A stretch of 8,708 nucleotides of DNA from Winogradskyella sp. UBA3174 (lineage in GTDB: Bacteria; Bacteroidota; Bacteroidia; Flavobacteriales; Flavobacteriaceae): the NCBI RefSeq assembly GCF_002364335.1, contig NZ_DEXW01000006.1, forward strand, positions 1 to 8,708, written 5' to 3'. The stretch's first letter is position 1; each line of letters starts with the position of its first letter. Shown here in pieces: positions 1 to 7,282 of the stretch. A program made the position numbers and the translations under genes. The notes beneath the pieces were generated by a model. That model saw only the letters and a list, made by a program, of their open reading frames with translations. It was not told the origin of the DNA and did not search any database.

Positions 1-42
1 ATGTTTAAAATTATGTAGCCTTTATTCAGGACGGGTCAGAAT
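1..42. other. Upstream end of a further unit, cut by the window edge
   Basis: If repeat A is a cassette boundary, the bases left of its outer box (40-52) are the 5' end of another minus-strand unit beyond the window. On the minus strand no ATG opens a convincing coding frame in these bases. No function can be assigned. Confidence 0.3.
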
Positions 43-183
43 TGCCTATAACGTGTTTGTATAAGGTTAGTTGCGTCTTTTAAGAGGTGAATTAAGTAAA
101 TAAAACACTAACCAAGAAAGTCCGTTTGGACTTTCGTAAATTGGCTAAAACCAGCAATTAATTTTTATACGGTGTTAGCAAAA
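40..183. repeat. attC-like inverted repeat A
   Basis: The left stem arm (59-74) pairs with 154-170, and the differences are three G versus A plus one extra base. The left outer box ends in AAC at 50-52, followed by a 6 nt spacer GTGTTT (53-58). The right side has spacer GGT (171-173) and box GTTAGCAAAA (174-183). The body holds a perfect 8 bp hairpin, GAAAGTCC (116-123) with GGACTTTC (128-135) around the loop GTTT, and then TTTCGTAAA, a motif shared in related form with C, E and F. Box 174-183 is the exact inverse of 990-999 on the far side of the CPBP gene. The site lies 3' of that gene. Confidence 0.8.
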
Positions 184-309
184 TTATGGTTTCTCCGTTC
201 AGATTGCGTTTCCGGGGTTTTTGTTCCGTTCAGCTTTTAAAACCCGACTTCGTTTTTGCTGATTTTTAGTTTATAATTTGATTTAGTTTGAGCACATCTT
301 TAGGTTTTG
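184..309. other. Non-coding stretch between repeat A and the CPBP gene
   Basis: These 126 bases hold no credible coding frame. They contain a direct repeat CCGTTCAG (195-202 and 226-233) and a weak 7 bp inverted repeat, GGGTTTT (215-221) with AAAACCC (239-245). The stretch is less AT-rich than its surroundings and separates the CPBP stop codon from the site, a larger gap than in the other units. It may be a remnant, but nothing recognisable remains. Confidence 0.3.
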
Positions 310-894
310 TTACCAATAACCTAATTTATCCTTTTTTGCAGCAATCAATAAACCGGGCTCTATAAGAGCTGTTATAATAAAATGAGCAACTATGCACGGT
401 GCTAAACTACGCTCTGAGACTAAGTACACAATGGCTAAGGCAAAGCCTAATAATGATGTAGAAATAAAAGCATTTATTCCAGCCTTAATATTTTTTATTC
501 CCCACATAAGATGAATAATACCAAAAGCTAAACCCGATAATATAACCTGCCATATAATAGAGAAATCGTGCGAGTTGAGATAATCCATAATCCATTTTCT
601 GTAAATTATCTCTTCCATTATCCCTGCAAAGACAGCTGCAAAAATTGTGACTACTTTTAGTCTATCCATTCTGAACATATAGTACTTTACTTCTGATATT
701 TTTGCTGCACTAAAGCAATATAAAATTACTATTAGTAGAGCCAATGCCCAACTTAAGGCAGTCCCACTATTACTATTTGCAAACCCTAAATATGAAATAA
801 ATCCCATTGGGTCAGAAAAAAAACTAACGACAACAAATGAACCCCATAAAAAAATCATGAAAATTAAAATAATATAAATTGACTTATTATTCAT
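310..894 (-). CDS. CPBP (CAAX/Rce1-like) family intramembrane glutamic protease
   Basis: This 194-residue polytopic membrane protein belongs to the CPBP (ABI) family. Members cleave peptide bonds within the membrane in prenyl-protein or bacteriocin-related processing, but many bacterial ones have no known substrate. Motif 1 is EEIIYR (residues 94-99, EExxxR), motif 2 is FGIIH (124-128, FxxxH), and motif 3 is H171 in HFIIT, where the Asn often found four residues after the His is Thr. Hydrophobic segments lie near 5-25, 46-64, 81-92, 112-130, 141-160 and 166-187. The gene is alone in its unit, between matching GTTAGCAAAA boxes, with 90 bp of 5' leader and no Shine-Dalgarno sequence. The leader contains TATATTTA, one base off the TAnnTTTG -7 box, but no clear -33 TTG. 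Family assignment is firm; substrate is unknown. Confidence 0.9.
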   Translation of the reverse strand: MNNKSIYIILIFMIFLWGSFVVVSFFSDPMGFISYLGFANSNSGTALSWALALLIVILYCFSAAKISEVKYYMFRMDRLKVVTIFAAVFAGIMEEIIYRKWIMDYLNSHDFSIIWQVILSGLAFGIIHLMWGIKNIKAGINAFISTSLLGFALAIVYLVSERSLAPCIVAHFIITALIEPGLLIAAKKDKLGYW

Positions 895-989
895 AACATT
901 ATTATTTAAAATCGTAAACTATAAATATACCGTACTGCTCTCACTGGCCCTTATATTAATAAGCAACTTCTTGTGCCATTTGGGAATAT

Positions 990-1190
990 TTTTGCTAACG
1001 GTCTCGGCTATAGTTAGTACGGGATTAAAAGAAAATAAATTTTCGATTAAGCACTTAGCCAAAACTTTTTATTTTGTTTTATCTTTTTATTTCTAAAGCC
1101 AAATCAAAAGATTTGGCGGACTTGGTTTAAAACTCCAAACTTTGGGTTAAGCACCAAAACCCGTATTAATTATAGCCATTGTTGGCAATA
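990..1190. repeat. attC-like inverted repeat B
   Basis: The 18 bp stem arms are 1006-1023 and 1160-1177. They differ at only two positions, both G versus A. The left box TTTTGCTAAC (990-999) is followed by a 6 nt spacer (1000-1005). The right spacer is ATT (1178-1180) and the right box GTTGGCAATA (1181-1190). The long body contains a perfect 8 bp hairpin with an AAAA loop, GCCAAATC (1098-1105) and GATTTGGC (1110-1117). The left box matches the right box of A across the CPBP gene. The right box matches the left box of C across the S41/AraC pair. The body and the ATT spacer differ from A, C, E and F, so this is a second subtype. Confidence 0.8.
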
Positions 1191-1245
1191 GTATTTATTA
1201 TTCTTAATTTCTCTTCAGAATACTATTTTTTAGATATATTGTTAG

Positions 1246-2673
1246 TTATCGATTTTTTATAAACTCTAAAGTGAAATTCAAAACACTATCATAGTCATTC
1301 AATTCTTGACCAATTGTATTTCTTATCCAATAATCCGGTTTAATACCGTGACTATCATTTTTATAATCTACGTTCATTTCCCAAACAACCAGAGGTATTT
1401 TTACCTTTTGTTTAGAGTAAGGTAAAGTAATAATATAAGATATTCCACTTGTATTCTGAACCTTATTTCCACCTACTTCTTCTCCTATAAAAATTACATT
1501 TCTATTGTTCTTTAAAAAAGAGGTAAATTCGCCTGTGGCAGAAAACGATTTACCATTTATAAGTATATAAAGTTTTCCTTTAAAGTTATCTTTTTTTGGT
1601 GAAAAGACATCCATTCCTTCAATCTTTCGCAGGCTGTAATGATTATCCATTGTTTTTTTTAACTTAAGCCAGCTAAATGTATTTAGCCAAAACACACCCT
1701 GATTACTATAATACTTTTTGTCTTTAATCTTCTTAGTAATTGTATAAACATCTTTATACATAACAAACTCTTTATCTAACAGATAAGACAAAAGCTCTTG
1801 AGTAGGAAGAGCATCACCTCCACTATTATCTCTAACATCAATAATTAAATGTTCAATTGTATTATGTTTAATTTTTTTAAATGATTCTTCTAAAAAACTT
1901 AGATAGTTTTCTTTTTCTAATTTTCTTTCTGAAAAAGTAGAAAATGTTAAAATACCTACCTTATTGTTTATTTCAAAACTCAAAGGTTTTTGTTTTTTAC
2001 TCTTTTCGTAAGCATTAACTACTTCATCATTCAATAATGTGCTTTTTAATTCAATTTGAACATTTTTATTATCCTTACTTATAGTAATTGTATGATTAGA
2101 TTTTGAGCCATAAATTAATGCGTAGTCTAATCCAAATAATGAAGATAAATTTTCATTTGGAAAAGTTAAATTATCACCATCTCTTGTATAATTTTTGAGT
2201 AGTGAATTATATATTTCTCCTATTGGTTGCTCATCAATTTTTAAAATCTGTAATCCTAATAAATCCTCATACCCTTTTGCAAAAAAATCACCTACATAAA
2301 ATGAATCTTTATATTTATATAGTTGTATTGGAAGTAACTTGAAATCTTTTTTAAGTTTTGGATATGGGATGTCCGTATGTCCGTTTTTAATAACGCTATT
2401 TAATGGAGTTAATAGTCTATAAAACTCAAAGGTTCCCATAGAATCTTTCAAGTTTTTCTGAGTTTGTATAAACCAATCATCTATTATCTTCTTTGAAGAA
2501 TAAGTATATAAACCTCCGTGGTTTTTTTCTAGATTCGATTTTAAAATAGCTAAGTCTTTTTCTAGGTATATTTTGCTGATTTTATCTTGAGAATATCCTA
2601 CTTGAAAGAATAAAATATAAAATAGCGTAATAAAAATTGTTTGCGCAAAAAAAGGTATGTTAGTTCTGATCAT
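1246..2673 (-). CDS. Secreted S41 family (C-terminal processing/tricorn-like) serine peptidase
   Basis: This 475-residue protein begins with a hydrophobic signal peptide (about residues 8-28, ending VGYSQ), so it is exported to the periplasm or envelope. An N-terminal helical region with GHTD (98-101) precedes a PDZ-like stretch (about 125-160, GLQILKIDEQP). The S41 core follows: VGILTFSTF (239-247), LIIDVRDNSGG (276-286), LYILINGKSFSAT (368-380) with probable nucleophile Ser378, IGEEVGG (396-402) and GIKPDYW (443-449). These match the family core in order, and the length is usual for tricorn-like S41 peptidases. The gene lies 185 bp downstream of a co-oriented membrane AraC regulator in the same unit and has its own -7-like promoter next to an inverted repeat. 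It may therefore be that regulator's target. Substrate is unknown. Confidence 0.92.
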   Translation of the reverse strand: MIRTNIPFFAQTIFITLFYILFFQVGYSQDKISKIYLEKDLAILKSNLEKNHGGLYTYSSKKIIDDWFIQTQKNLKDSMGTFEFYRLLTPLNSVIKNGHTDIPYPKLKKDFKLLPIQLYKYKDSFYVGDFFAKGYEDLLGLQILKIDEQPIGEIYNSLLKNYTRDGDNLTFPNENLSSLFGLDYALIYGSKSNHTITISKDNKNVQIELKSTLLNDEVVNAYEKSKKQKPLSFEINNKVGILTFSTFSERKLEKENYLSFLEESFKKIKHNTIEHLIIDVRDNSGGDALPTQELLSYLLDKEFVMYKDVYTITKKIKDKKYYSNQGVFWLNTFSWLKLKKTMDNHYSLRKIEGMDVFSPKKDNFKGKLYILINGKSFSATGEFTSFLKNNRNVIFIGEEVGGNKVQNTSGISYIITLPYSKQKVKIPLVVWEMNVDYKNDSHGIKPDYWIRNTIGQELNDYDSVLNFTLEFIKNR

Positions 2674-2796
2674 ACTGATTAAGTGTTATTGATTATTAAT
2701 ATTTGTAATTTTATATTGATTTTACACTGTAGAAATTATGAACGTTATTAAGGAAAAAGGATTCTAAAGTTTGAAATCAAGTAGTTTTACTGAATG

Positions 2797-2818
2797 CAAA
2801 AATAGACCAGAATGTCTA
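2797..2818 (-). promoter_or_regulatory. Predicted S41 gene promoter with overlapping operator
   Basis: On the minus strand, TATTTTTG (plus coordinates 2797-2804) matches the Bacteroidota -7 consensus TAnnTTTG exactly. Immediately upstream and overlapping by two bases is an inverted repeat, TAGAC-N6-GTCTA (2803-2818), where the core promoter would need its -33 TTG. No TTG is present at the expected spacing. This arrangement suits an activator-dependent promoter, and the membrane AraC regulator encoded just upstream is the obvious candidate. The promoter is about 125 bp from the peptidase ATG. The regulatory link is inferred. Confidence 0.45.
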
Positions 2819-2858
2819 ATGTTTAGTTTCGATTTGTTAGCATTGAAGAAATTGGTAC

Positions 2859-3959
2859 TTATTTATTTTTATTCTTGTAGGCTCGTGGAGTTATTCCTGT
2901 GAATTTTTTGAATACTTTGTGAAATGTTGTTTTTGAAGAAAACCCAGCTTCAAGACCTATTGATTCAATATTGTATTTATCGAAGGTATTATCGTGTAAC
3001 ATTTTTTTTGCTTCTTCAACTCTATATTGATTTACATAGCTTGAAAAATTATCTTCGGTATTTGAATTAATAATTTGAGATAAATATCCTGCGCTAATAC
3101 CTAATCTTTCAGCAGTAGATTCTCTAGTAACATTTGGGTTTCTATATTCATATTCTTCTTTAAATAGACTTTCGAATTTTTCAAAAATAGTATTAGAAGA
3201 ATTAGGAGTTTTAGATATGTTTAGTTCTTGAGTTTTTAATATTTGTTTTATCTCATTTGCTTCAGCATATAATTTTCGGTTGTAAATTGTATAATAAGAT
3301 ACCCAGTAAAGAAAAAAAGAAATTCCAATAAATAGTATGATTGTATAATAGCTTGCTTTTTTAGTTACTAAAATACCTTCAGTAAAATCGAGAAGAATCC
3401 AAAGACCAATTAGTGAGCTTAATATAAAATGCAATCGCCATAACCAATTTTTCGACTTTTGAGAATCAGAATTTTTTAAGATAAAATATAGGTAGGTCAT
3501 TAAAAAAAAATTATAAATGTAGACCAGCTTACTTTCAAGAACAAATAAGCTAAATTTTATACGAGAAAAAATTTCGTTTGTAAAAATGAAAATATCAAAA
3601 TCTCTCTCTAGATTATGAATGGAATTTAAGAGTAGTGATGCAATAAAGGGTAAATACAGTAATTTAAGTTCATTATATGTATTAAGATTATGGTTGATGC
3701 TTTTTATAACAAAAAGGAAAATAAAAACGGGAGTAAGAAATACCCATTCTATATTGTCAATTATTCTTAATTTTTTATTCTCTTCATAAATACCTACTTC
3801 TGCAAGTAGTCTATTGAGCATTAATAGAGAAATAGTTAAAATTGCATATCCTAAATATTTATTTGTAATGCTTTTTAATGAGGGTCTAAATAATATTGCT
3901 AGTCCAAGGAAAAATCCTAAAGCAACATTTATGGTAAAAAGAAACAATAGAAGTTTCAT
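2859..3959 (-). CDS. AraC family regulator with N-terminal seven-helix membrane sensor
   Basis: This 366-residue protein has about seven hydrophobic segments (near 4-24, 35-55, 72-88, 98-114, 138-161, 176-196 and 203-223). A cytoplasmic linker (about 226-275) leads to a C-terminal AraC double helix-turn-helix (about 276-362). The first helix-turn-helix includes ESTAERLGISAGYLSQII, and the second includes IESIGLEAGFSSKTTFHKVF followed by the signature KFTGITPRAYK. This fused membrane-sensor type is common in Flavobacteriia. It probably senses an envelope or external signal and activates a nearby gene. The ATG lies 29 bp downstream of the outer box of repeat C, so little room remains for a promoter. 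The S41 peptidase gene follows in the same orientation within the same pair of matching boxes. The inducing signal is unknown. Confidence 0.92.
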   Translation of the reverse strand: MKLLLFLFTINVALGFFLGLAILFRPSLKSITNKYLGYAILTISLLMLNRLLAEVGIYEENKKLRIIDNIEWVFLTPVFIFLFVIKSINHNLNTYNELKLLYLPFIASLLLNSIHNLERDFDIFIFTNEIFSRIKFSLFVLESKLVYIYNFFLMTYLYFILKNSDSQKSKNWLWRLHFILSSLIGLWILLDFTEGILVTKKASYYTIILFIGISFFLYWVSYYTIYNRKLYAEANEIKQILKTQELNISKTPNSSNTIFEKFESLFKEEYEYRNPNVTRESTAERLGISAGYLSQIINSNTEDNFSSYVNQYRVEEAKKMLHDNTFDKYNIESIGLEAGFSSKTTFHKVFKKFTGITPRAYKNKNK

Positions 3960-3988
3960 TTAACTTTTATATGATTTGAAGTTTATAT

Positions 3989-4125
3989 TATTGCCAACGT
4001 TTTGTGTATGGTTAGTTGGGTGATTGAGCAACTAATTTAGCAAATAAATCACAGATAGAATATTCCGCAGGAATGTTCGTAAGTCGGCAGTGACCTAGCA
4101 ATTAATTATACACGGTGTTACCTAC
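3989..4125. repeat. attC-like inverted repeat C
   Basis: Stem arms 4004-4018 and 4099-4113 pair over 15 bp with three G versus A differences. The left box TATTGCCAAC (3989-3998) is followed by the 5 nt spacer GTTTT (3999-4003). The right side has spacer GGT (4114-4116) and box GTTACCTAC (4117-4125). The inner hairpin is GAATATTCC (4058-4066) with GGAATGTTC (4070-4078), including one T.G pair on the plus strand. The body shares the 16-mer TAATTTAGCAAATAAA (4033-4048) with repeat E. The two outer boxes have nothing in common beyond AAC/GTT, but each matches the box at the other end of its adjoining gene unit. The hydrolase stop codon (4122-4124) lies inside the right box. Confidence 0.85.
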
Positions 4126-5048
4126 TGTTGCTTGTCTAAAAACAATGATACTTTATCAAAATAAGTTTTGCCTCCAACTTTCCAAACATTAGTATGATTA
4201 GCAGAATCAATTTCTATAAACTCTTTATCAGTACTTTGTATTTTTGAAAAATTATCCTTTCCGTATTTTATATTAATACGCTTATCATCATTGCCATGTA
4301 CAATTAAAATTGGTTGCTTTATGTTTTCGCAGTATTCAATTGGTTTTGCTTCATTTGGATTGAATTCAGCAATGTTCCCAGTTCTATTAACTAAATAATT
4401 TGAAAAAGGCGCAAAGCTGAAACCTGCATGTAAGTCAAAATAATCATTCACAATAGTTTTGAAATCTGAGAAAGCACTCTCTATAATTCCAAATTCTAGA
4501 CGATCGTCAATTCCCATTGCTTGCAGGCCTATTGCTCCACCTAATGATTGTCCCCAAATACCGATATGGTTCAAGTTTTCATTTTCATATAAATAGTCAA
4601 CTAATATTTGAATATCTTTTTTTTCATTTACTCCAAAAGTACAGAATTGCCCTCCACTTTCGCCGTGAGCTATCAAATCTAGCGCAACAGAGTTATATCC
4701 ATTTTTAGACAAAAAATTGCTTAAATCAATAAAGTATCCTTTATTAGACCTTATTCCATGTAATAAAATAACTGTACTTTTTACGGAATCTAAATTTGAA
4801 TAAGTTAACCTAGCTGATAACTTAACATCATCAAACGAATTTATTGATAGAGTTTTACTTTTTATTTCTAAGTTTTGATCAGTCATTAATTGATGACTAA
4901 TATTTTTATTTCGCTTGATGAGACCAACAATTGGGTTTCTTATTTCAGAAATAAGTCGTGGAATGAAAAAGTGAGTTAATAAAAACCCTAGAATTATTAA
5001 AACTAGTAAAAGGGGTTTGATAATTTTAGTTCTGCGTTTGTTTGGCAT
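4122..5048 (-). CDS. Membrane-anchored alpha/beta hydrolase (S33/S9-like)
   Basis: This 308-residue protein has a basic N-terminus (KRRTK) and one hydrophobic segment (about 10-30), which suggests inner-membrane anchoring with an external catalytic domain. The alpha/beta-hydrolase core shows the oxyanion region VILLHGIRSNKG (93-104), DLIAHGESGG (124-133), the nucleophile elbow GQSLG with Ser168 (166-170), the acid in HGNDD (251-255) and the base His285 in SANH. The family includes esterases and peptidases, and the substrate cannot be read from the sequence. The gene is alone in its unit and fills it almost exactly. The ATG starts 3 bp after the upstream box (5052-5060), and the TAG stop lies within the downstream box (4117-4125). 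A -7-like element for it lies inside repeat D. Confidence 0.9.
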   Translation of the reverse strand: MPNKRRTKIIKPLLLVLIILGFLLTHFFIPRLISEIRNPIVGLIKRNKNISHQLMTDQNLEIKSKTLSINSFDDVKLSARLTYSNLDSVKSTVILLHGIRSNKGYFIDLSNFLSKNGYNSVALDLIAHGESGGQFCTFGVNEKKDIQILVDYLYENENLNHIGIWGQSLGGAIGLQAMGIDDRLEFGIIESAFSDFKTIVNDYFDLHAGFSFAPFSNYLVNRTGNIAEFNPNEAKPIEYCENIKQPILIVHGNDDKRINIKYGKDNFSKIQSTDKEFIEIDSANHTNVWKVGGKTYFDKVSLFLDKQQ

Positions 5049-5051
5049 ATT

Positions 5052-5251
5052 GTAGGTAACGGTTAGTATATCAAAAGTAGGGCAGTTGGTAAGTATTTAA
5101 CTTTCCGTAAATCAAGAAGCCATGTTTTTAATTTTTTCTTAACTTTATTATTAGTTAAAATACAAATTAAAAACATGGCGACCCCGTAAATAAGCCCAAG
5201 CCATTGGTCAAGCAATAATCGTCCTATTTTTTATATACATTGTTAGCAAAA
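5052..5251. repeat. attC-like inverted repeat D
   Basis: Stem arms 5066-5083 and 5221-5238 pair over 18 bp, with two G versus A differences and one C versus A. The left box GTAGGTAAC (5052-5060) is followed by the 5 nt spacer GGTTA (5061-5065). The right spacer is ATT (5239-5241) and the right box GTTAGCAAAA (5242-5251). The body holds a perfect 16 bp inverted repeat (5119-5134 with 5164-5179), the strongest inner hairpin in the window. The left box matches 4117-4125 across the hydrolase gene, and the right box matches 7283-7292 across the three-gene group. The body is unlike A, C and E. The last codons of the barrel-like gene are encoded by the right arm. Confidence 0.85.
5072..5079 (-). promoter_or_regulatory. 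Predicted -7 box for the alpha/beta hydrolase gene, inside repeat D
   Basis: On the minus strand these bases read TACTTTTG, an exact match to the Bacteroidota -7 consensus TAnnTTTG, placed 23 bp before the hydrolase ATG. No TTG lies at the usual -33 spacing. The final G of the box corresponds to C5072, the only stem position in the five repeats that is not a Watson-Crick or G.T pair on the plus strand. A site providing the promoter for the next unit is plausible but unproven. Confidence 0.35.
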
Positions 5252-5811
5252 GTTTTTGTCCACCCAATTCCAATCTGATATCCAGATTGAGCTTTGTCCT
5301 TAATAAAAGGTAGAAATGTAGTAAGTCCAATGCTATTAGAATTATTAATCTTGTATTTTGGTGAAAAAGAAAATCCATAATTAAAGAAAACTTCATTATT
5401 GGAATAATCTCGTTCGAAACCTATTGTTTCATTTACCAAAGTACCTTTTGTATGGGCATAACTTAAACCAATTGGTACTTCAAAATTTAATTGGACTTTA
5501 TTAAAATTTAACGAATACCCAAAATTAACAGTTGGTATTAATCGCATATCAATATCATCTACTAAATAAGCATTTGATTCTGATTCTCCTTTAAAATCGA
5601 AATAGGCAGTTAGAGCAAAAGAAATCGTAAAATAATTTGTTTTATTAGACAGCGGTACGATAAATTTGCTGTAGCCTCCGTAATATAATGATTCATCGCC
5701 TGCTCCCAATACACCTACTTCTAAAGAGTTGTTGTTGGTTTTTTGAGCGTATAGCGTGTTACTGATAGATAACAAACCGATAATTGTAATTATTCTAATT
5801 ACTGAATACAT
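5224..5811 (-). CDS. Small exported beta-barrel-like outer membrane protein, function unknown
   Basis: This 195-residue protein starts with a clear signal peptide (residues 1-22, ending LYAQ). The rest alternates hydrophobic and polar residues in short strands with aromatic and Gly-rich segments (for example GLSYAHTKG, FFNYGFSFSPKYK, YQIGIGWTKTF), as expected for an outer-membrane beta barrel of about eight strands. I do not recognise a specific family. The start overlaps the 3' end of the esterase gene by 17 bp, implying translational coupling and a shared transcript. The gene reads into repeat D: about the last nine codons, including the end FANNVYKK and the TAG stop, come from the right box, spacer and stem. 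The C-terminus has therefore been supplied by the repeat. Confidence 0.75.
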   Translation of the reverse strand: MYSVIRIITIIGLLSISNTLYAQKTNNNSLEVGVLGAGDESLYYGGYSKFIVPLSNKTNYFTISFALTAYFDFKGESESNAYLVDDIDMRLIPTVNFGYSLNFNKVQLNFEVPIGLSYAHTKGTLVNETIGFERDYSNNEVFFNYGFSFSPKYKINNSNSIGLTTFLPFIKDKAQSGYQIGIGWTKTFANNVYKK

Positions 5812-6586
5812 AGTCTAATCCTTTTTTAAATATTGTATGTGCAGAACCCGTATGTCCGCTTTTTTCTATTAATTCATTTTTATGCTTAAAATTCGGATAG
5901 TTTCTATTGTCTATACGCTCATTCATTTCCTCAAAAGACGCTAGCATAACTCCTCCTTCTAAGGTTCCCATTCCATTATAAAATGTTACATCTAAGTCAA
6001 TGTTTTCATTTGCATAATTCTGTTCATATTCGAATATAACACCTGAATCATACCAATATGATGTGCCACCCGCAATAAATTTATTGAATGGGTTATCTTG
6101 CCTATTCTGTGCCATAACATACTGTGTGAATAACCCACCAAAAGAATGTCCAATTAGTGTTTTATTATTTGAGGGGTCTAAATTATATCTTGATTCAAGT
6201 TCAGGTATTAGTTCTTCTTTAATAAACTGATAAAAGTTATTAGCACCTCCAGTACCGTGATCATACGATGTTGGCGTATAATCTCGATTCCTATTTTTAT
6301 TGTTTCCAATAGATATTAAAATAGAAGGTGGCATACTTCCGTTCTGAGTTTTATCGGAAATTAGATTTGCTATAGCATTGAATCGAGTATCACCATCTAA
6401 ACCAATTATCAATTGATTGGAAGAATCATTGGAATAATTTTCTGGTAAATAAACATAAATAGGATAGCTATCGTTAATAATGTTTGATTGTAGACTAAAT
6501 TTTTCGATAACTCCAATGATCTCTAAATTGTCATCATTTGAGCAACTCAAAAGTAAAGGTAGAAATAAAAGATAAATAAATTTCAT
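5795..6586 (-). CDS. Esterase lipoprotein (putative esterase, Fes/IroE-like alpha/beta fold)
   Basis: This 263-residue protein has a lipoprotein signal (residues 1-15, lipobox LLSC with Cys15). CSNDDN follows the cleavage site, and an acidic cluster there resembles the Bacteroidota surface-export signal, so outer-surface display is likely. The catalytic domain resembles the putative-esterase family that includes enterobactin esterases and esterase D. It shows YPIYVYLPENY (41-51), IGLDGD (61-66), the nucleophile elbow GHSFGG with Ser148 (146-151) and a probable catalytic His245 in SGHTGS before the closing helix. The gene sits between a Crp/Fnr regulator (69 bp upstream) and a barrel-like gene that it overlaps by 17 bp. 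Hydrolysis of a siderophore or other ester at the cell surface is possible, but no iron-uptake gene is nearby, so the substrate stays open. Confidence 0.85.
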   Translation of the reverse strand: MKFIYLLFLPLLLSCSNDDNLEIIGVIEKFSLQSNIINDSYPIYVYLPENYSNDSSNQLIIGLDGDTRFNAIANLISDKTQNGSMPPSILISIGNNKNRNRDYTPTSYDHGTGGANNFYQFIKEELIPELESRYNLDPSNNKTLIGHSFGGLFTQYVMAQNRQDNPFNKFIAGGTSYWYDSGVIFEYEQNYANENIDLDVTFYNGMGTLEGGVMLASFEEMNERIDNRNYPNFKHKNELIEKSGHTGSAHTIFKKGLDYVFSN

Positions 6587-6655
6587 AATTCAAAGTTTGC
6601 CACAAAGGTGAAACAATTCTAAGTCATAAAACTTATTTTAAATCAATAAACGAAT

Positions 6656-7261
6656 TTACTTTTTTAGATATTCCTTTTTTACTCTGCTATAAGATTCAGG
6701 TGTCATACTTAAGTAATTTGCAATTAATTTTTGAGGTATTTCTTCTATGAATACTTTAGATTTTTCAATTGTTTTTAGAAATAATTCATACTTTTTAAAG
6801 ACATCTTTGTGTTGCAAGAGTAAAGACCTTTTTTCACGCTCTGAATGTACTTGTTCAAATAGCTTCGTGTAGATGTAGCAAAAAGGTTGGCTTTTTAATA
6901 GTAATTTTTCAATATCTTGTTTTTTAAAATAAAGAATTTCTACATCAGTCATTGCCTTTTGTATTTGATTTGAAGGCGAGTTTTCTATATAACTAGTTAA
7001 ATTGTTAAAACTCATACCGGAAAGCGAAAAATCAATTGTAAACAACTCCCCTTCAATTATTACGTACTGATGAACAAAGCCTTTAATTAATAAACTAGTT
7101 TTTGTTTCAACTTGACCAATATCTAGAATAATTTCTCCCTTTTTGTATTTTTTCTTTTTTAAAATTTCAGCTATGGGCTTAAACTCCAATTCTGTAAGAG
7201 GGTACACAGTATTTAAAAAGCTATATAAAATATTTTCTTCTTTTGAGAAAGCTTTATTCAT
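6656..7261 (-). CDS. Crp/Fnr family transcriptional regulator
   Basis: This 201-residue protein has a cyclic-nucleotide-binding-type beta-roll (about 25-115, including KKGEIILDIGQ and LIKGFVHQYV). A long dimerisation helix follows (about 117-160), then a C-terminal helix-turn-helix (about 175-198, IPQKLIANYLSMTPESYSRV). Bacteroidota have many short Crp/Fnr-like regulators of this form. The usual cAMP-contacting residues are not evident, so the effector is unknown. It is the first gene of its unit: the ATG lies 21 bp past the box of repeat E (7283-7292), with no Shine-Dalgarno sequence and no clear promoter in that gap. The esterase and barrel-like genes follow in the same orientation and probably share its transcript or its control. 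Confidence 0.9.
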   Translation of the reverse strand: MNKAFSKEENILYSFLNTVYPLTELEFKPIAEILKKKKYKKGEIILDIGQVETKTSLLIKGFVHQYVIIEGELFTIDFSLSGMSFNNLTSYIENSPSNQIQKAMTDVEILYFKKQDIEKLLLKSQPFCYIYTKLFEQVHSEREKRSLLLQHKDVFKKYELFLKTIEKSKVFIEEIPQKLIANYLSMTPESYSRVKKEYLKK

Positions 7262-7282
7262 TTGTAGGTAGGTTGATTAAAT

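Noticed and set aside
1..42. Possible insertion-sequence end at the left edge
   Set aside because: The bases vaguely recall transposon ends, but no inverted partner or transposase is visible in the window.
215..245. Inverted repeat GGGTTTT/AAAACCC downstream of the CPBP gene as a terminator
   Set aside because: The stem is short with a 17 nt loop, and no T-tract follows it in the direction of transcription.
1036..1158. Direct repeat TTAAGCAC within the body of repeat B
   Set aside because: Only eight bases recur, and it adds nothing beyond the general internal similarity of the repeat.
2836..2844. GTTAGCATT, similar to the terminal boxes, between the AraC and S41 genes
   Set aside because: It has no stem arm, no spacer pattern and no matching partner, so it is probably chance in AT-rich sequence.
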